From: Candidatus Binatia bacterium
Lineage (GTDB): Bacteria > Desulfobacterota > Binatia > UBA12015
DNA length: 64,000 nucleotides
Reading direction: 5' to 3'
NCBI GenBank assembly: GCA_036563615.1
Contig: DATCMB010000006.1
Coordinates: 442,149 to 506,148 of the forward strand
The notes beneath the pieces are model-generated. The model did not search any database. It was given only the letters and a program-made list of their open reading frames with translations, and was not told where the DNA came from. Made by a program: the position numbers and the translations under genes. How positions within the stretch are numbered: position 1 is the first letter of the stretch; the number at the start of each line of letters is the position of its first letter. Positions 1-9,469 of this stretch are shown in pieces.

Positions 1-36
1 CGCCGCGCCGAGCATGATCGCCGTGTGCTTGCGCAT
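1..36 (-). CDS. N-terminal fragment of a gene leaving the window on the left
   Basis: Twelve codons are visible, beginning MRKHTAIMLGAA. The ATG lies six bases after a strong ribosome binding site (AAAGGAGG on the minus strand, 42-49). The basic start followed by a hydrophobic run looks like the beginning of a signal peptide, so a secreted or membrane product is likely. It lies downstream of the acyltransferase at 118-888 on the same strand, with an 81-base gap, and may be cotranscribed with it. The function cannot be judged from twelve residues. Confidence 0.6.
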   Translation of the reverse strand, partial: MRKHTAIMLGAA

Positions 37-117
37 CTTCCCCTCCTTTCCGAGCGTCGGCTCGGTCGGCGGCGTTTGTGCACCAGGTGCACGGCGGTCG
101 CAAGCAGGGCGCGATGT

Positions 118-888
118 TCAGGCTTGGCGGCGCTCGTCCTCTTGCTTGGCGGCGACGCGCTCGAGCTCGCCGGTCTCGCGCAGATAGAGCTCGTGCACGC
201 GCGCGGTCAGCTGCTCGACCGTGAGGTGCGCGAAGCTCTCGTACGGGATCTCGGGCAGCACACGGACGCCGATCTCGTGGTGGCCGCGCAGCACGAAGCC
301 GTGCTTCGGCAAGGCGTCCGCCGTGCCGGAGATCACGATCGGCAGGATCGGCACGCGCGCTTCGAGCGCGAGCTGGAAGGCGCCGGGCTTGAACGCGCGC
401 AGGCGGCCGTCGGGCGAGCGCGTGCCCTCGGGAAAGATCATCAGCGAGCTGCCCTCGGCGAGCGTCTTGCGGCAGGTCTCCATCATCTGGCGAATGCTGT
501 TCTTGTCGCCGCGCCGCAGCTTGACGTAGCGGTTCAGACGCATGTTCCAGCCGATCGCCGGGATGCGGAACATCTCCGCCTTCGACACCCACTTGAAGTG
601 CCGCTGCAGGCGGAAGAGCACGAGGATGTCGAGGAACGAGAGGTGGTTCGCGACCATGACGTAGGTCGCACCGGGGCGGATGTTCTCGCGCCCGACCACG
701 TGCACCCGCCAGATCGGGTTGAGCCAGGTGTAGAGCGACGCCCACCAGCAGGTGAAGCGGTGCAGCAGGCGCAGCCGCCGATCGAACGGCACGGTGACGA
801 GCCAGATCAGGAGCGCGATCGGGAAGAGCAGGAGCGAGGTCACCCCGATCCCGACCCAGAAGAGCACGGACAGAACTGCGGCGAGCAC
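118..888 (-). CDS. plsC: 1-acyl-sn-glycerol-3-phosphate acyltransferase (PlsC family)
   Basis: This 256-residue inner-membrane enzyme of phospholipid synthesis should transfer an acyl group to lysophosphatidic acid to give phosphatidic acid. A hydrophobic N-terminus (about residues 4-33) is followed by the acyltransferase block I motif NHLSFLD (catalytic His and Asp, about residue 82) and block III FPEGTRS (about 154). Length and motif spacing are normal for PlsC. Translation starts on GTG. It sits 45 bases downstream of the SGNH hydrolase gene on the same strand, so the two may form an acyl-lipid unit. The exact acyl acceptor cannot be read from sequence; other lyso-lipid acyltransferases share these motifs. 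Confidence 0.88.
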   Translation of the reverse strand: MLAAVLSVLFWVGIGVTSLLLFPIALLIWLVTVPFDRRLRLLHRFTCWWASLYTWLNPIWRVHVVGRENIRPGATYVMVANHLSFLDILVLFRLQRHFKWVSKAEMFRIPAIGWNMRLNRYVKLRRGDKNSIRQMMETCRKTLAEGSSLMIFPEGTRSPDGRLRAFKPGAFQLALEARVPILPIVISGTADALPKHGFVLRGHHEIGVRVLPEIPYESFAHLTVEQLTARVHELYLRETGELERVAAKQEDERRQA

Positions 889-933
889 CCTCGACGCCTA
901 GCAGGCGACGTGCGCCGCGGCACGGCCACCGCG

Positions 934-2034
934 CTAGCCGCTTGGCCCACCGCTCGCTTGCTCGCCGTCACGCGTATTCCGTCGCTCCGTGGCAGCGGTC
1001 GCGGCGCGGCGGACGTCGTCCTCGACCGCCGCGGCGACGATCTCCGCGAGCAACCGGTTGCCGCGCGCGTTCAGGTGCCAGTCGCGCGCGAAGAAGACCG
1101 CGCGTCCCTCGCCCCCGCGCTCGCGCATCGCGGTGCCGGCGTCGATCGCGCGCACGCCGCGCTCGCGGAGCCGCTCCACCAGGTCGCCGTAGATCTCGCG
1201 GTCGCCGCCGACCAGGTCCTGCTTGCACGGCATGACCACCGCGCGCACGACGAATCCTGCGTCGCGCCCGCGGCGCTCGAGGTCCTCGAGCTGGGCTACG
1301 ATCTTGGCGCGCTGCCAGATGCCGAGCGCGGCCTCGTCGAGCTGCGGCAGCCGTCGGAACGGGTCCGCGCGGTGCAGCGTGCCGAGCACGGCCTGCACGC
1401 TCTTCAGCTTGCGTACCGGACGCGGCAGCGCGGCGAAGAGGCGTCCTTGCAGCAGCACCCAGCTGCTCCAGGTCGGCAGCTCGACGAGACGCCCCGCCTC
1501 GAGGTCGTAGAGCGACATGTCGGCGTCGTAGCCGACGTCGGAGCAGTGGATGCCGAACAGCACGACGTCCGGGGAGAGCGCGAGCCAGCGCTCGACGAGC
1601 GCGCGGTAGGTCTGGTCGCTGCCGTAGCCCGGGACGCCGGCGTTCAGCACGGTCGCGGCGAGCCCCCGCGCGCCGAGCTCCGTCTGCAGCAGCGCCGGGT
1701 ACGTGCCGTCGTCCGGCATGCCGTGGCCGTAGGTGAAGGAGTCGCCCGCGGCGAGCACCGTCACGTCGCCCGAGCTGCGCGCTCCGGGCGCCGCGCCGCG
1801 CAGGCCGAGCGCATCGATGGTCGTCGTCTCGGTGAACTCGTCGGTGCCCCAGGCGCCGCTCGCGCCCGGCTCGAAGGTCCACAGGAGACGCTCGTCCAGG
1901 CGACAGCACGCGCTCTGCCGGGCGGCGAAGTGGAGACCTGCCGCCGGGTCGGCGACGAGCGCGCGCACGCCGAGCTCGAGCGCCGCGACCAGGAGCACCG
2001 TCGCGACGAGCAGCACGAAGAGCCGGCGTCGCAT
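934..2034 (-). CDS. SGNH/GDSL-family hydrolase or esterase, membrane-anchored
   Basis: This 366-residue protein has one N-terminal membrane segment (LFVLLVATVLLVAALEL), so it is probably anchored in the inner membrane with its catalytic part in the periplasm. Block I is GDSFTYGHG with the nucleophilic Ser. NAGVPGYGSDQ supplies the oxyanion Gly/Asn region. DWHLNARGNRLLA near the C-terminus carries the Asp-x-x-His pair. These are the SGNH landmarks, and family members deacylate lipids, polysaccharides or peptidoglycan. I start it at the ATG at 2034 because the membrane segment follows directly; the open frame extends about 30 codons further without a hydrophobic purpose. It is divergent from the radical SAM gene at 2127. 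The substrate is unknown. Confidence 0.75.
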   Translation of the reverse strand: MRRRLFVLLVATVLLVAALELGVRALVADPAAGLHFAARQSACCRLDERLLWTFEPGASGAWGTDEFTETTTIDALGLRGAAPGARSSGDVTVLAAGDSFTYGHGMPDDGTYPALLQTELGARGLAATVLNAGVPGYGSDQTYRALVERWLALSPDVVLFGIHCSDVGYDADMSLYDLEAGRLVELPTWSSWVLLQGRLFAALPRPVRKLKSVQAVLGTLHRADPFRRLPQLDEAALGIWQRAKIVAQLEDLERRGRDAGFVVRAVVMPCKQDLVGGDREIYGDLVERLRERGVRAIDAGTAMRERGGEGRAVFFARDWHLNARGNRLLAEIVAAAVEDDVRRAATAATERRNTRDGEQASGGPSG

Positions 2035-2126
2035 GGTCGCGCTCGCGTACCAGCTCGCGCGCCGGGAGACGAGCGTCAGCGACGGAGAGGCTGGCAACCA
2101 GCGCCGAGCGGACTTACGCTGCACGT

Positions 2127-3221
<1,095 letters not shown>

Positions 3222-3225
3222 GACG

Positions 3226-4044
3226 ATGTCCGTCTGCTGCGCAGCGCTGATGTGTCACGCGCCGATCGTCGTGCCGCCGATCGGCGGCGCGGAGGGTGCC
3301 GCGTGCCGTCGCACGACCGAGGCCATGGCGCGTCTCGCGGAGCGCGTGGTCGCGCACGAGCCCGATCGCCTGGTCCTGATCAGCCCGCACGCGCCGCGCG
3401 ACCCAACGCGCTTCGGCGTCGTCTGCGACGAGCGCATCGCCGGCAGCTTCGCGCGCTTCGGCCACAGTGACGTCGCGCTCGAGCTGCCGGGCGCGCCGGA
3501 CGCGGCGCGCGCGGTCGTCGAGCAGGCCGCGCGTCGGGGCGTCGGCTGCGTCACACGCAGCGGAGCGGACCTCGACCACGGCAGCATGGTGCCGCTCTGG
3601 TTCCTCGTGCAGGCCGGCTGGCGCGGCTCGACGCTGAACGTCGCGCTGCCGTACGACGAGGACCCCGACGGCGAGGCCGAGCGCGCGCTCGGCGGGGCGC
3701 TGCGCGCGGCGTCGGACGCGCTCGGCGAGCGCTGGGCGGTGGTCGCCTCGGGCGACATGAGCCACCGGGTCACGCCGGGCGCGCCCGCGGGCTTTCACCC
3801 GCGCGCGTCCGAGTTCGACCGCTGCTTCGTCGCGGCGCTCGAGGCGCGCGACTACTCCGCCGCTTGCCGTCCGGACCCGGTGCTGCGCGAGCTCGCGGCG
3901 GAGGACGTGGTCGCGTCGACGACGGTCGCGCTCGCGGCCGCAGGATTCGCGAGCGACCGCGGCACGGTGCTGTCCTACGAGGCGCCGTTCGGCGTCGGCT
4001 ACGCCGAGGCCCTGCTCTACAGCGACGCGAGCGGCGCGCCCTGA
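3226..4044 (+). CDS. amrB: AmmeMemoRadiSam protein B / MEMO-like, LigB-type dioxygenase fold
   Basis: This 272-residue protein is related to human MEMO1 and the class III extradiol (LigB) dioxygenases. Visible signatures are CHAPIVVPPIGG near the start, LISPHAP with a metal-ligand-type His, a conserved LDHGSMVPLWFL segment, and SGDMSHR. The start at 3226 lies five bases after the amrS stop, so the two are surely one operon. MEMO-like proteins keep a metal-binding pocket, but no reaction is assigned. The usual third member, an AMMECR1-domain protein, is neither fused here nor encoded nearby. Confidence 0.78.
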   Translation: MSVCCAALMCHAPIVVPPIGGAEGAACRRTTEAMARLAERVVAHEPDRLVLISPHAPRDPTRFGVVCDERIAGSFARFGHSDVALELPGAPDAARAVVEQAARRGVGCVTRSGADLDHGSMVPLWFLVQAGWRGSTLNVALPYDEDPDGEAERALGGALRAASDALGERWAVVASGDMSHRVTPGAPAGFHPRASEFDRCFVAALEARDYSAACRPDPVLRELAAEDVVASTTVALAAAGFASDRGTVLSYEAPFGVGYAEALLYSDASGAP

Positions 4045-4134
4045 CCCTCGGCGCCGGCGTTTGGAGCCGGGCGCGGAGGTGTGCGAGGACTGGACGGCGA
4101 AGCCACGTGCGCTTCGCACGAAGGAGGGAGAGAG

Positions 4135-4572
4135 TTGGCCGTCTTGTCGGGCGACGTTCCGTTTCGCGTCCTGCCGCAGCTCAACGACCACAACCGCGAC
4201 TTCTGGACCGCCGGCGCGCGCGACGAGCTGCGGCTCTGGCGCTGCGGCGACTGCCGCTACTGGATCCACCCGTGGCAGCCGATCTGCCCGCAGTGCCGCT
4301 CGAAGAACCTCGCCACCGAGGCGACGTCGGGCCGCGCGCGGCTTGCGACCTACACCATCAACCACCAGCGCTGGATGCCGGGTCCGGAGATTCCCTACGT
4401 GGTCGCGATCGTCGAGATCGTCGAGCAGCCATCGTTGCGCTTGACGACCAATCTCGTGAACTGCCCGCACGACCAGATCCGCATCGGCATGCCGCTGCGG
4501 GTCGTCTTCGAGCATCACCCCGATCCCGACGGCGACGTCTACATCCCACTCTTCGAGCCGGAGGTCGCGTGA
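4135..4572 (+). CDS. DUF35 / OB-fold zinc-ribbon protein (thiolase partner)
   Basis: This 145-residue protein has an N-terminal rubredoxin-like zinc ribbon (CGDC and, 12 residues later, CPQC) followed by a small OB-fold. Such proteins form complexes with SCP-x/Ltp2-type thiolase-like enzymes and help them act on acyl-CoA thioesters. The start is a TTG at 4135, decided by an excellent ribosome binding site (AAGGAGG, 4121-4127) seven bases upstream. The open frame continues upstream but has no such site. Its stop overlaps the ATG of the thiolase-like gene (TGATG), so the two are translationally coupled and almost certainly bind each other. Confidence 0.85.
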   Translation: MAVLSGDVPFRVLPQLNDHNRDFWTAGARDELRLWRCGDCRYWIHPWQPICPQCRSKNLATEATSGRARLATYTINHQRWMPGPEIPYVVAIVEIVEQPSLRLTTNLVNCPHDQIRIGMPLRVVFEHHPDPDGDVYIPLFEPEVA

Positions 4573-5768
4573 TGGGTGCCGCGGAGAGAACGAGCTGCAT
4601 CAGCGGCGTCGGACAGTCCGACGTCGGGCGCCGCCTCGGACGCGATCCGCTCGAGCTGACGCTCGACGCCTGCCTCGCCGCGATCGCGGACGCGGGACTC
4701 GAGGTGCGCGACATCGACGGGCTCTCGACCTATCCCGGACCGATGGCGACGCCGCCGGGCTTCTCGGGCGCGAGCGCGTACGAGGTGATCGACGCGCTCC
4801 GGCTGAACGTCGGCTGGTACGACAGCGGCCTCGAGACCTCGGGCCAGCTCGGCTCGGTGATCAAGGCGGCGCTCGCGGTGTCGGCGGGGCTGTGCAACCA
4901 CGTGCTGTGCTTCCGCTCGGTGTGGGAGGGCAGCGCGCAGGGCATGCAGGGCCGCGCCGCGGTCATGCCGGGCGGCGGCGGAGGCGGCTCGTTCAAGGCG
5001 CACGGCTTCCTGCAGTGGCAGCTGCCGTTCTCGGCGCCGTCGGCCGCGGTGTGGATCGCGATGTTCGCCCAGGCGCACTTCCACCGCTACGGCACGACCA
5101 AGGAGCAGATGGCCTGGATCGCGCTCAACGGACGGCGCAACGCGCAGCTCAATCCGAAGGCGATCTACCGCGACCCGATGACGCTCGACGACTACATGGC
5201 GTCGCGCATCGTCGCCACACCGTTCTCGCTCTTCGACTGCGACGTGCCGTGCGACGGCGCGACCGCGGTGATCGTCTCGCGCCTCGACCGCGCGCGCGAC
5301 CTGCGCCATCCGCCGCTGCGCATCGAGTCGGTGGGCGCGGCGCTGCGCGGGCGTCCTTCGTGGGACCAGTACGAGGACCTGACGACGATGCCGAACCGCG
5401 ACGCCGCGGCGCAAATGTGGTCGCGCACCGACCTCAAGCCGAAGGACGTCCAGATGGCGCAGCTCTACGACGGCTTTTCGTTCTTGACGATGTCGTGGCT
5501 CGAGGCGCTCGGCTTCTGCAAGGTCGGCGAGAGCGGGCCGTTCATCGAGGGCGGCCATCGCATCGCGCGCGACGGCGAGCTGCCGCTCAACACGCACGGC
5601 GGACAGCTCTCGGCGGGACGTCTGCACGGCTACGGCTTCCTGCACGAGGCGGCGCTGCAGATGTGGGGCGTGGCGGGCGAGCGGCAGCTCGCGCGTCCGC
5701 CGGAGATCGGCGTGGTCGCCGCCGGCGGCGGGCAGACGTGCGGCTGCCTACTGCTGGTGCGCGACTGA
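4572..5768 (+). CDS. Thiolase-like lipid-transfer protein (SCP-x/Ltp2 family)
   Basis: This 398-residue cytosolic thiolase-fold protein opens with TSCISGVGQSDVGRRLGRDP and has an IADAGLEVRDIDGL segment typical of the SCP-x/Ltp group. The helix that normally starts with the nucleophilic Cys reads ETSGQLGSVIKAALAVSAG, with no Cys at that place. This fits the aldolase-type members (Ltp2-like retro-aldol cleavage of acyl-CoA side chains) better than a true thiolase. The C-terminal NTHGGQLSAGRLHGYG motif is present. It is coupled to the DUF35 gene before it. A role in sterol or branched acyl-CoA breakdown is inferred; the substrate is unknown. Confidence 0.8.
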   Translation: MGAAERTSCISGVGQSDVGRRLGRDPLELTLDACLAAIADAGLEVRDIDGLSTYPGPMATPPGFSGASAYEVIDALRLNVGWYDSGLETSGQLGSVIKAALAVSAGLCNHVLCFRSVWEGSAQGMQGRAAVMPGGGGGGSFKAHGFLQWQLPFSAPSAAVWIAMFAQAHFHRYGTTKEQMAWIALNGRRNAQLNPKAIYRDPMTLDDYMASRIVATPFSLFDCDVPCDGATAVIVSRLDRARDLRHPPLRIESVGAALRGRPSWDQYEDLTTMPNRDAAAQMWSRTDLKPKDVQMAQLYDGFSFLTMSWLEALGFCKVGESGPFIEGGHRIARDGELPLNTHGGQLSAGRLHGYGFLHEAALQMWGVAGERQLARPPEIGVVAAGGGQTCGCLLLVRD

Positions 5769-5792
5769 CGGTCGCCCGGCAAGATCTCATTC

Positions 5793-5822
5793 TTGACGCA
5801 GCACGCACGCCCGGCGCATAAG
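5793..5822 (+). promoter_or_regulatory. Probable sigma-70-type promoter for the PIG-L-like gene
   Basis: A -35 box TTGACG (5793-5798) is followed by an 18-base spacer and a -10 box CATAAG (5817-5822), 35 bases before the ATG at 5858. It lies in the 89-base gap after the thiolase-like gene, so the next gene need not rely on read-through. The -10 box matches the consensus only partly. Confidence 0.45.
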
Positions 5823-5857
5823 GCCGAAGGTTCGCCCGCAGACCACGAGGGGCGGTC

Positions 5858-6628
5858 ATGCTGCGACACGACGACTCGCCGATGGTGGCCGTCTTCAGCC
5901 ACCCGAACCACGAGCTCGCGGTCTTCGGGCTCCTGCAGTCCGAGCGACCGGCGCTCGTCTATTTGACGGACGGGGGAGGCGAGCGGCGGGTCGAGCAGAC
6001 GCGGCGCGGCCTCGCCGGCATCGGTCTCGCCGACAGCGCACGCTACCTCGGCTACGCGGAGCGCTCCTTCTACGAGGCGCTGCTCGAGCAGGACGTCGCC
6101 TTCTTCCTCGAGGTCGCGGCGCGCGTGCGCGACGCGCTGACCGAGGTCGCGCCGTCGCGCGTGCTATGCGATGCTGTCGAGTTCTACAACCCCGTCCACG
6201 ACCTGTCGCTGCCGATCGTTCGCCGCGCGCTGCGCGGCGCCTCGCAGGCGGAGGTTTTCGAGGTGCCGCTCGTGCAGCAGAAGAACGACGAGATCGAATC
6301 CTATCGCGTGCAGCGGATGAGCGACGGCGACAGCGGTCCGCAGCTCGCGTGGCGGCTCTCGCTCCAGCAGGTCGAGGCGAAGCTCGAGGCCCGCGATCGG
6401 ATCTACACGATCCTCACCGAGCAGATGGGCGACGTGCTCGCGAGCATCCCGCCCGCCGATCTCGCGGTCGAGATGATCCTGCCGGCGCGCTCGACGCTGC
6501 CGAAGCCGGGCGGCGAGCGCGTCCTGCGCTACGAGCGGCGCGCGCGGATGCTGCTCGCGCGTGGCGAGATCGAGCGCATGATCACCTTCGCCGGGCACTA
6601 CCTGCCGGTGGCGGAGGCGCTGTTCTGA
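5858..6628 (+). CDS. PIG-L/LmbE-like deacetylase-fold protein with altered metal motif
   Basis: This 256-residue protein resembles PIG-L/LmbE zinc deacetylases, which remove N-acetyl groups from sugar amines. The start HPNHELAVFGLL aligns with the family motif HPDDE, and the downstream TDGGGERR matches the family TDGG element. FYNPVHDLSLP could supply the later metal-binding His. The two Asp residues of HPDDE, one a general base and one a zinc ligand, are replaced by Asn and His, so chemistry may differ or be lost. A glycosyltransferase gene follows without a gap, so a job in glycan or glycolipid synthesis is plausible. It has its own promoter candidate. Confidence 0.55.
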   Translation: MLRHDDSPMVAVFSHPNHELAVFGLLQSERPALVYLTDGGGERRVEQTRRGLAGIGLADSARYLGYAERSFYEALLEQDVAFFLEVAARVRDALTEVAPSRVLCDAVEFYNPVHDLSLPIVRRALRGASQAEVFEVPLVQQKNDEIESYRVQRMSDGDSGPQLAWRLSLQQVEAKLEARDRIYTILTEQMGDVLASIPPADLAVEMILPARSTLPKPGGERVLRYERRARMLLARGEIERMITFAGHYLPVAEALF

Positions 6629-7618
6629 GTGCGCGCGCAGGACGCGGACGCCGAGGCTCGGGTACGAGAGGCTGATTCGCGGGTGCAGATCGTACAGCCG
6701 ACGATCGACGTCTGCGTCGCGTCGTACAAGCGACCGCAGCAGCTCGAGACGCTCCTGCATTCGCTGGTGACGCAGGAGACCGATGGCGAGATCCGCTTCC
6801 GGATCGTCGTCGCCGACAACGACGCCGCGCGCACGGCCGAGCCGGTGGTGCGCGCGTTCGCCGCTTCGGGCATCGAGCTGCGCTACGACGTCGAGCCGCG
6901 GCAGAGCATCTCGCTCGCGCGCAACAAGGCGCTCTCGCTCGCCAGCGCGGGCCTGATCGCCACCACCGACGACGATCTCTACGTCGAGCCGCGCTGGCTC
7001 TTGACGCTCTACCGCGCGATGACGGCGTACGACGCGGACGTCGTGCACGGGCCGGTGATCCCGGAGTTTCCGCCGCGGACGCCCGCGTGGATCTGCGACT
7101 GCCCGATCTTCAACCGACCGAACCCGCCGACCGGGTCGACCGACGGCTACGTGTACAGCACCGCGAACGCGCTCTTCCGACGCAGCCTGATCGCGGATCG
7201 CGCCACACCGTTCGACCCGCGCTTCGGGCGGACGGGCGGCGAGGACAGCGCGTTCTTCAACGGCCTGCGGGATCGCGGCGCGCGCATGGTCTGGTGTCGC
7301 GAGGCGCAGGTGATCGGACCCGTGTCGCCGGCGCGCGCCAACCTGCGCTGGCTCCTGCAGCGACGCTTCCGCTACGGCAACCTGCACCCGCTGAACGGCG
7401 TGCGCCCGACCCGCCCCAGCGACGTCGCCGCGGTCGGGACGGAAGCCGTCAAGCACACGCTCGCGGCGCCGCTCTACCTCGCGGCCGGGCTCGTCGCGCG
7501 CCGCCATCGCGACCGGGGCATGAAGGCGCTGCTCGCGCTGCTGCTGCACGCTGCGTTCGTGCTCGGCGTCGTCTCGCACTACGTGGGCTACGTGTACGAG
7601 GAGTATCGGCCGCGGTAG
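6629..7618 (+). CDS. Glycosyltransferase, family 2
   Basis: This 329-residue GT-A-fold enzyme should transfer a sugar from a nucleotide donor. It shows DVCVASYKRPQQL at the start of the nucleotide-binding fold, VVADND, ISLARNKAL, and the metal-binding TTDDDLYVEP (DxD). GEDSAFFNGL resembles the acceptor-side ED motif. The C-terminal 80 residues contain hydrophobic stretches that may hold it at the membrane. Its GTG follows directly on the TGA of the PIG-L-like gene, indicating one transcript and coupled translation. The first 20 residues look poorly conserved, so a start at a later GTG is possible. Donor and acceptor are unknown. Confidence 0.82.
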   Translation: MRAQDADAEARVREADSRVQIVQPTIDVCVASYKRPQQLETLLHSLVTQETDGEIRFRIVVADNDAARTAEPVVRAFAASGIELRYDVEPRQSISLARNKALSLASAGLIATTDDDLYVEPRWLLTLYRAMTAYDADVVHGPVIPEFPPRTPAWICDCPIFNRPNPPTGSTDGYVYSTANALFRRSLIADRATPFDPRFGRTGGEDSAFFNGLRDRGARMVWCREAQVIGPVSPARANLRWLLQRRFRYGNLHPLNGVRPTRPSDVAAVGTEAVKHTLAAPLYLAAGLVARRHRDRGMKALLALLLHAAFVLGVVSHYVGYVYEEYRPR

Positions 7619-7677
7619 CCCCGTCGCTTGCCAGGCCGGGGACGAGCGTGCGAAGCGAGCCGCCGGAGGCGAGGGAC

Positions 7678-8064
7678 ATGACGGACGACGACCTCCAGCG
7701 CACGCTCGTCGAGCTCGAAACCGCACGCACGCGCGCCTGGCTCGAGCGCGACCGGCAGCGGCTCGCGGAGCTGCTCGACGACGAGTTCATCGAGATCAAC
7801 TACGTCGGCCGCATCACGAAGCAGCAGGTGCTCGACGAGCTGTTCGCGCGCGTGCGGCTCGTCGCCCTCGAGCCGGCGGACTACGCGCTGCTGCGCGCGG
7901 GGCGCGACGCGGCGCTGCTCAGCTACCGCTGCACGGAGACCGTCGAGATCGACGGGCAGAGGATCAGCGGCGCCTTCCACGTCGGCGCGCTCTACGTGCG
8001 CGCCGAGAGCGGCTGGCGGCTGCGGAGCTGGCAGATCACGCCCTGGCAGGGCGCGCCCGCCTAG
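7678..8064 (+). CDS. NTF2-like / DUF4440-type small protein
   Basis: This 128-residue protein has the SnoaL/DUF4440 pattern. An N-terminal helix (LVELETARTRAWLERDRQRL) is followed by LLDDEFIEINYVGRITKQQV, then beta strands with DAALLSYRC, and a closing segment with WRLRSWQITPW. Such cone-shaped domains bind small ligands or act as minor isomerases or structural folds. The ATG follows a purine-rich GAGGGAC. It lies 59 bases after the glycosyltransferase, possibly in the same transcript, and a terminator hairpin follows. No specific function can be assigned. Confidence 0.72.
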   Translation: MTDDDLQRTLVELETARTRAWLERDRQRLAELLDDEFIEINYVGRITKQQVLDELFARVRLVALEPADYALLRAGRDAALLSYRCTETVEIDGQRISGAFHVGALYVRAESGWRLRSWQITPWQGAPA

Positions 8065-8080
8065 CGACGACGGCGTCGCG

Positions 8081-8101
8081 GCGCCGCGCGTCGCGCGGCG
8101 C
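8081..8101. terminator. Bidirectional hairpin between convergent genes
   Basis: GCGCCGCGC and GCGCGGCGC form a perfect 9-bp stem with a 3-base loop, placed between the NTF2-like gene (stop 8064) and the kinase gene (stop 8108). There is no T-run; the stem strength and position suggest termination for both strands. Confidence 0.5.
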
Positions 8102-8107
8102 GGGCGC

Positions 8108-9460
8108 TCACCTGCGCGGGACCGATGTCCGCGGGGTCGGCGTGTGCGTGCCCGACGCACGTGCGTCGGCAAGCGGCGTCTTGCCGGCGGCGTTGCCGGC
8201 CTCGCGATCGAGCTCGAGGAAGCGCGCCGCCGCGGCGTCGAGGAACGCGCGCATCCAGCTGCTGCGCGCGAGCTCGCGGTCGAGCGCGCGGCGCTCGACG
8301 AGCAGCGCCGTGACGTCGGTCAGCGCCTCGACGTTGGCCGTGCGCGGCGCCGCCGAGAACAGCCCGACCTCGCCGAAGACCTCGCCCGGGCCGACGATCC
8401 GGATGACGTGCTTGACGCCGCTCGCCTCGCGGTAGATCTCGCAGTGTCCTTCGGTGAGCACGTAGGCGAAGCCGCCTGGCTCGCCGGCGCGCAGGATGAG
8501 CTCGCCCTTGCGAAAGCGTCGCACGGGGAACCAGCCGCCGCTGTGCAGGAAGGCCTCGAGGTCGAGCTTCAGCGCGGCGACGCTCGGGTAGCGGTCGTCG
8601 GGATGCGCGCTGAGCGCCCGGCGCGTGATGCGGCCGAGCTCCGCCGGCACGTCCTCGGTCGTCGCTTCCTCGGGCGGGGCGATCGCCGCGGTGCGGATGC
8701 GCTCCCAGACGCCGTCGTCGGCCTCGCGGCCGTGGGGCGGCCGGCCGGTGAGGATCTCGTAGAGAATGCCGCCGAGCAGGAAGACGTCGGTGCGCTCGTC
8801 GATCTGCGCCCGATCGCCCGCGGTCTGCTCGGGGGCCATGTAGGCGAGCGTCCCGCAGAGCGCGGTGCTGGTGTCGCTGTGCTCGACGGCGTCGGTCGGC
8901 GTCGCCGCCGCACGCGCGTCGCGGATCGCCGCCAGACCCCAGTCCATCACGTAGACCTGCCCGTGGCTGCCGACCATGACGTTGCTCGGCTTGAGGTCGC
9001 GATGGATGACGCCGCGGCTGTGCGCGTAGGAGACCGCGTCGCACACCTTGAGGACGATCTCGAGCAGCGGCTCGAGCCGACCCTCGACCAGCGGCACGCC
9101 GCGTTGCTCGTCGAGGATCGCAGCGAGCGTGCGACCCTCGACGAGCTTCATCAGGATGCTGGGGCCTCCTTCGTCGGCGCTGCTGACGTCGTAGACCGGC
9201 ACCACGTTCGGGTGGTCGAGCCGGCTCATGACGCGCGCCTCGTCGAGAAAGCGCGCGAGCGCCTCGTCGGAGGCGTTGTCGGCCGGTCGCTTGAGCGCGG
9301 CGTGGCGGTGCAGGCGGCGGTCGAACACGCGGTGCACGAGTCCGCCGCCGCCCCGGGCGATCAGGCCGTCGTCGCGCAGCCGCGCGCCCGGGTCGTCGGT
9401 CTGCCGTGTGTCAGAGGTGTCGGGCATGACGGCTGCGTCCAGGTGAGGAAGCTCGCGCAC
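8108..9460 (-). CDS. Ser/Thr protein kinase with C-terminal cyclic-nucleotide-binding domain
   Basis: This 450-residue kinase appears catalytically complete. It has a Gly-rich loop (RGGGGLVHRV, 37-46), ATP-binding Lys57 in ALK, helix C Glu74, the catalytic loop HRDLKPSN (153-160), DWG in place of DFG (Asp173), and APEQ of the activation segment. After about residue 310 comes a cyclic-nucleotide-binding beta-barrel with a canonical phosphate-binding cassette, FGEVGLFSAAPRTANV, in which Glu364 and Arg373 are the usual cNMP contacts. No membrane segment is seen. The GTG start at 9460 has a GAGG seven bases upstream, and the stop of the preceding gene is nine bases away. It shares an operon with a class III cyclase, so cNMP control of phosphorylation is the natural reading. 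Confidence 0.9.
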   Translation of the reverse strand: MRELPHLDAAVMPDTSDTRQTDDPGARLRDDGLIARGGGGLVHRVFDRRLHRHAALKRPADNASDEALARFLDEARVMSRLDHPNVVPVYDVSSADEGGPSILMKLVEGRTLAAILDEQRGVPLVEGRLEPLLEIVLKVCDAVSYAHSRGVIHRDLKPSNVMVGSHGQVYVMDWGLAAIRDARAAATPTDAVEHSDTSTALCGTLAYMAPEQTAGDRAQIDERTDVFLLGGILYEILTGRPPHGREADDGVWERIRTAAIAPPEEATTEDVPAELGRITRRALSAHPDDRYPSVAALKLDLEAFLHSGGWFPVRRFRKGELILRAGEPGGFAYVLTEGHCEIYREASGVKHVIRIVGPGEVFGEVGLFSAAPRTANVEALTDVTALLVERRALDRELARSSWMRAFLDAAAARFLELDREAGNAAGKTPLADARASGTHTPTPRTSVPRR

Positions 9461-9469
9461 CCAACCGCC

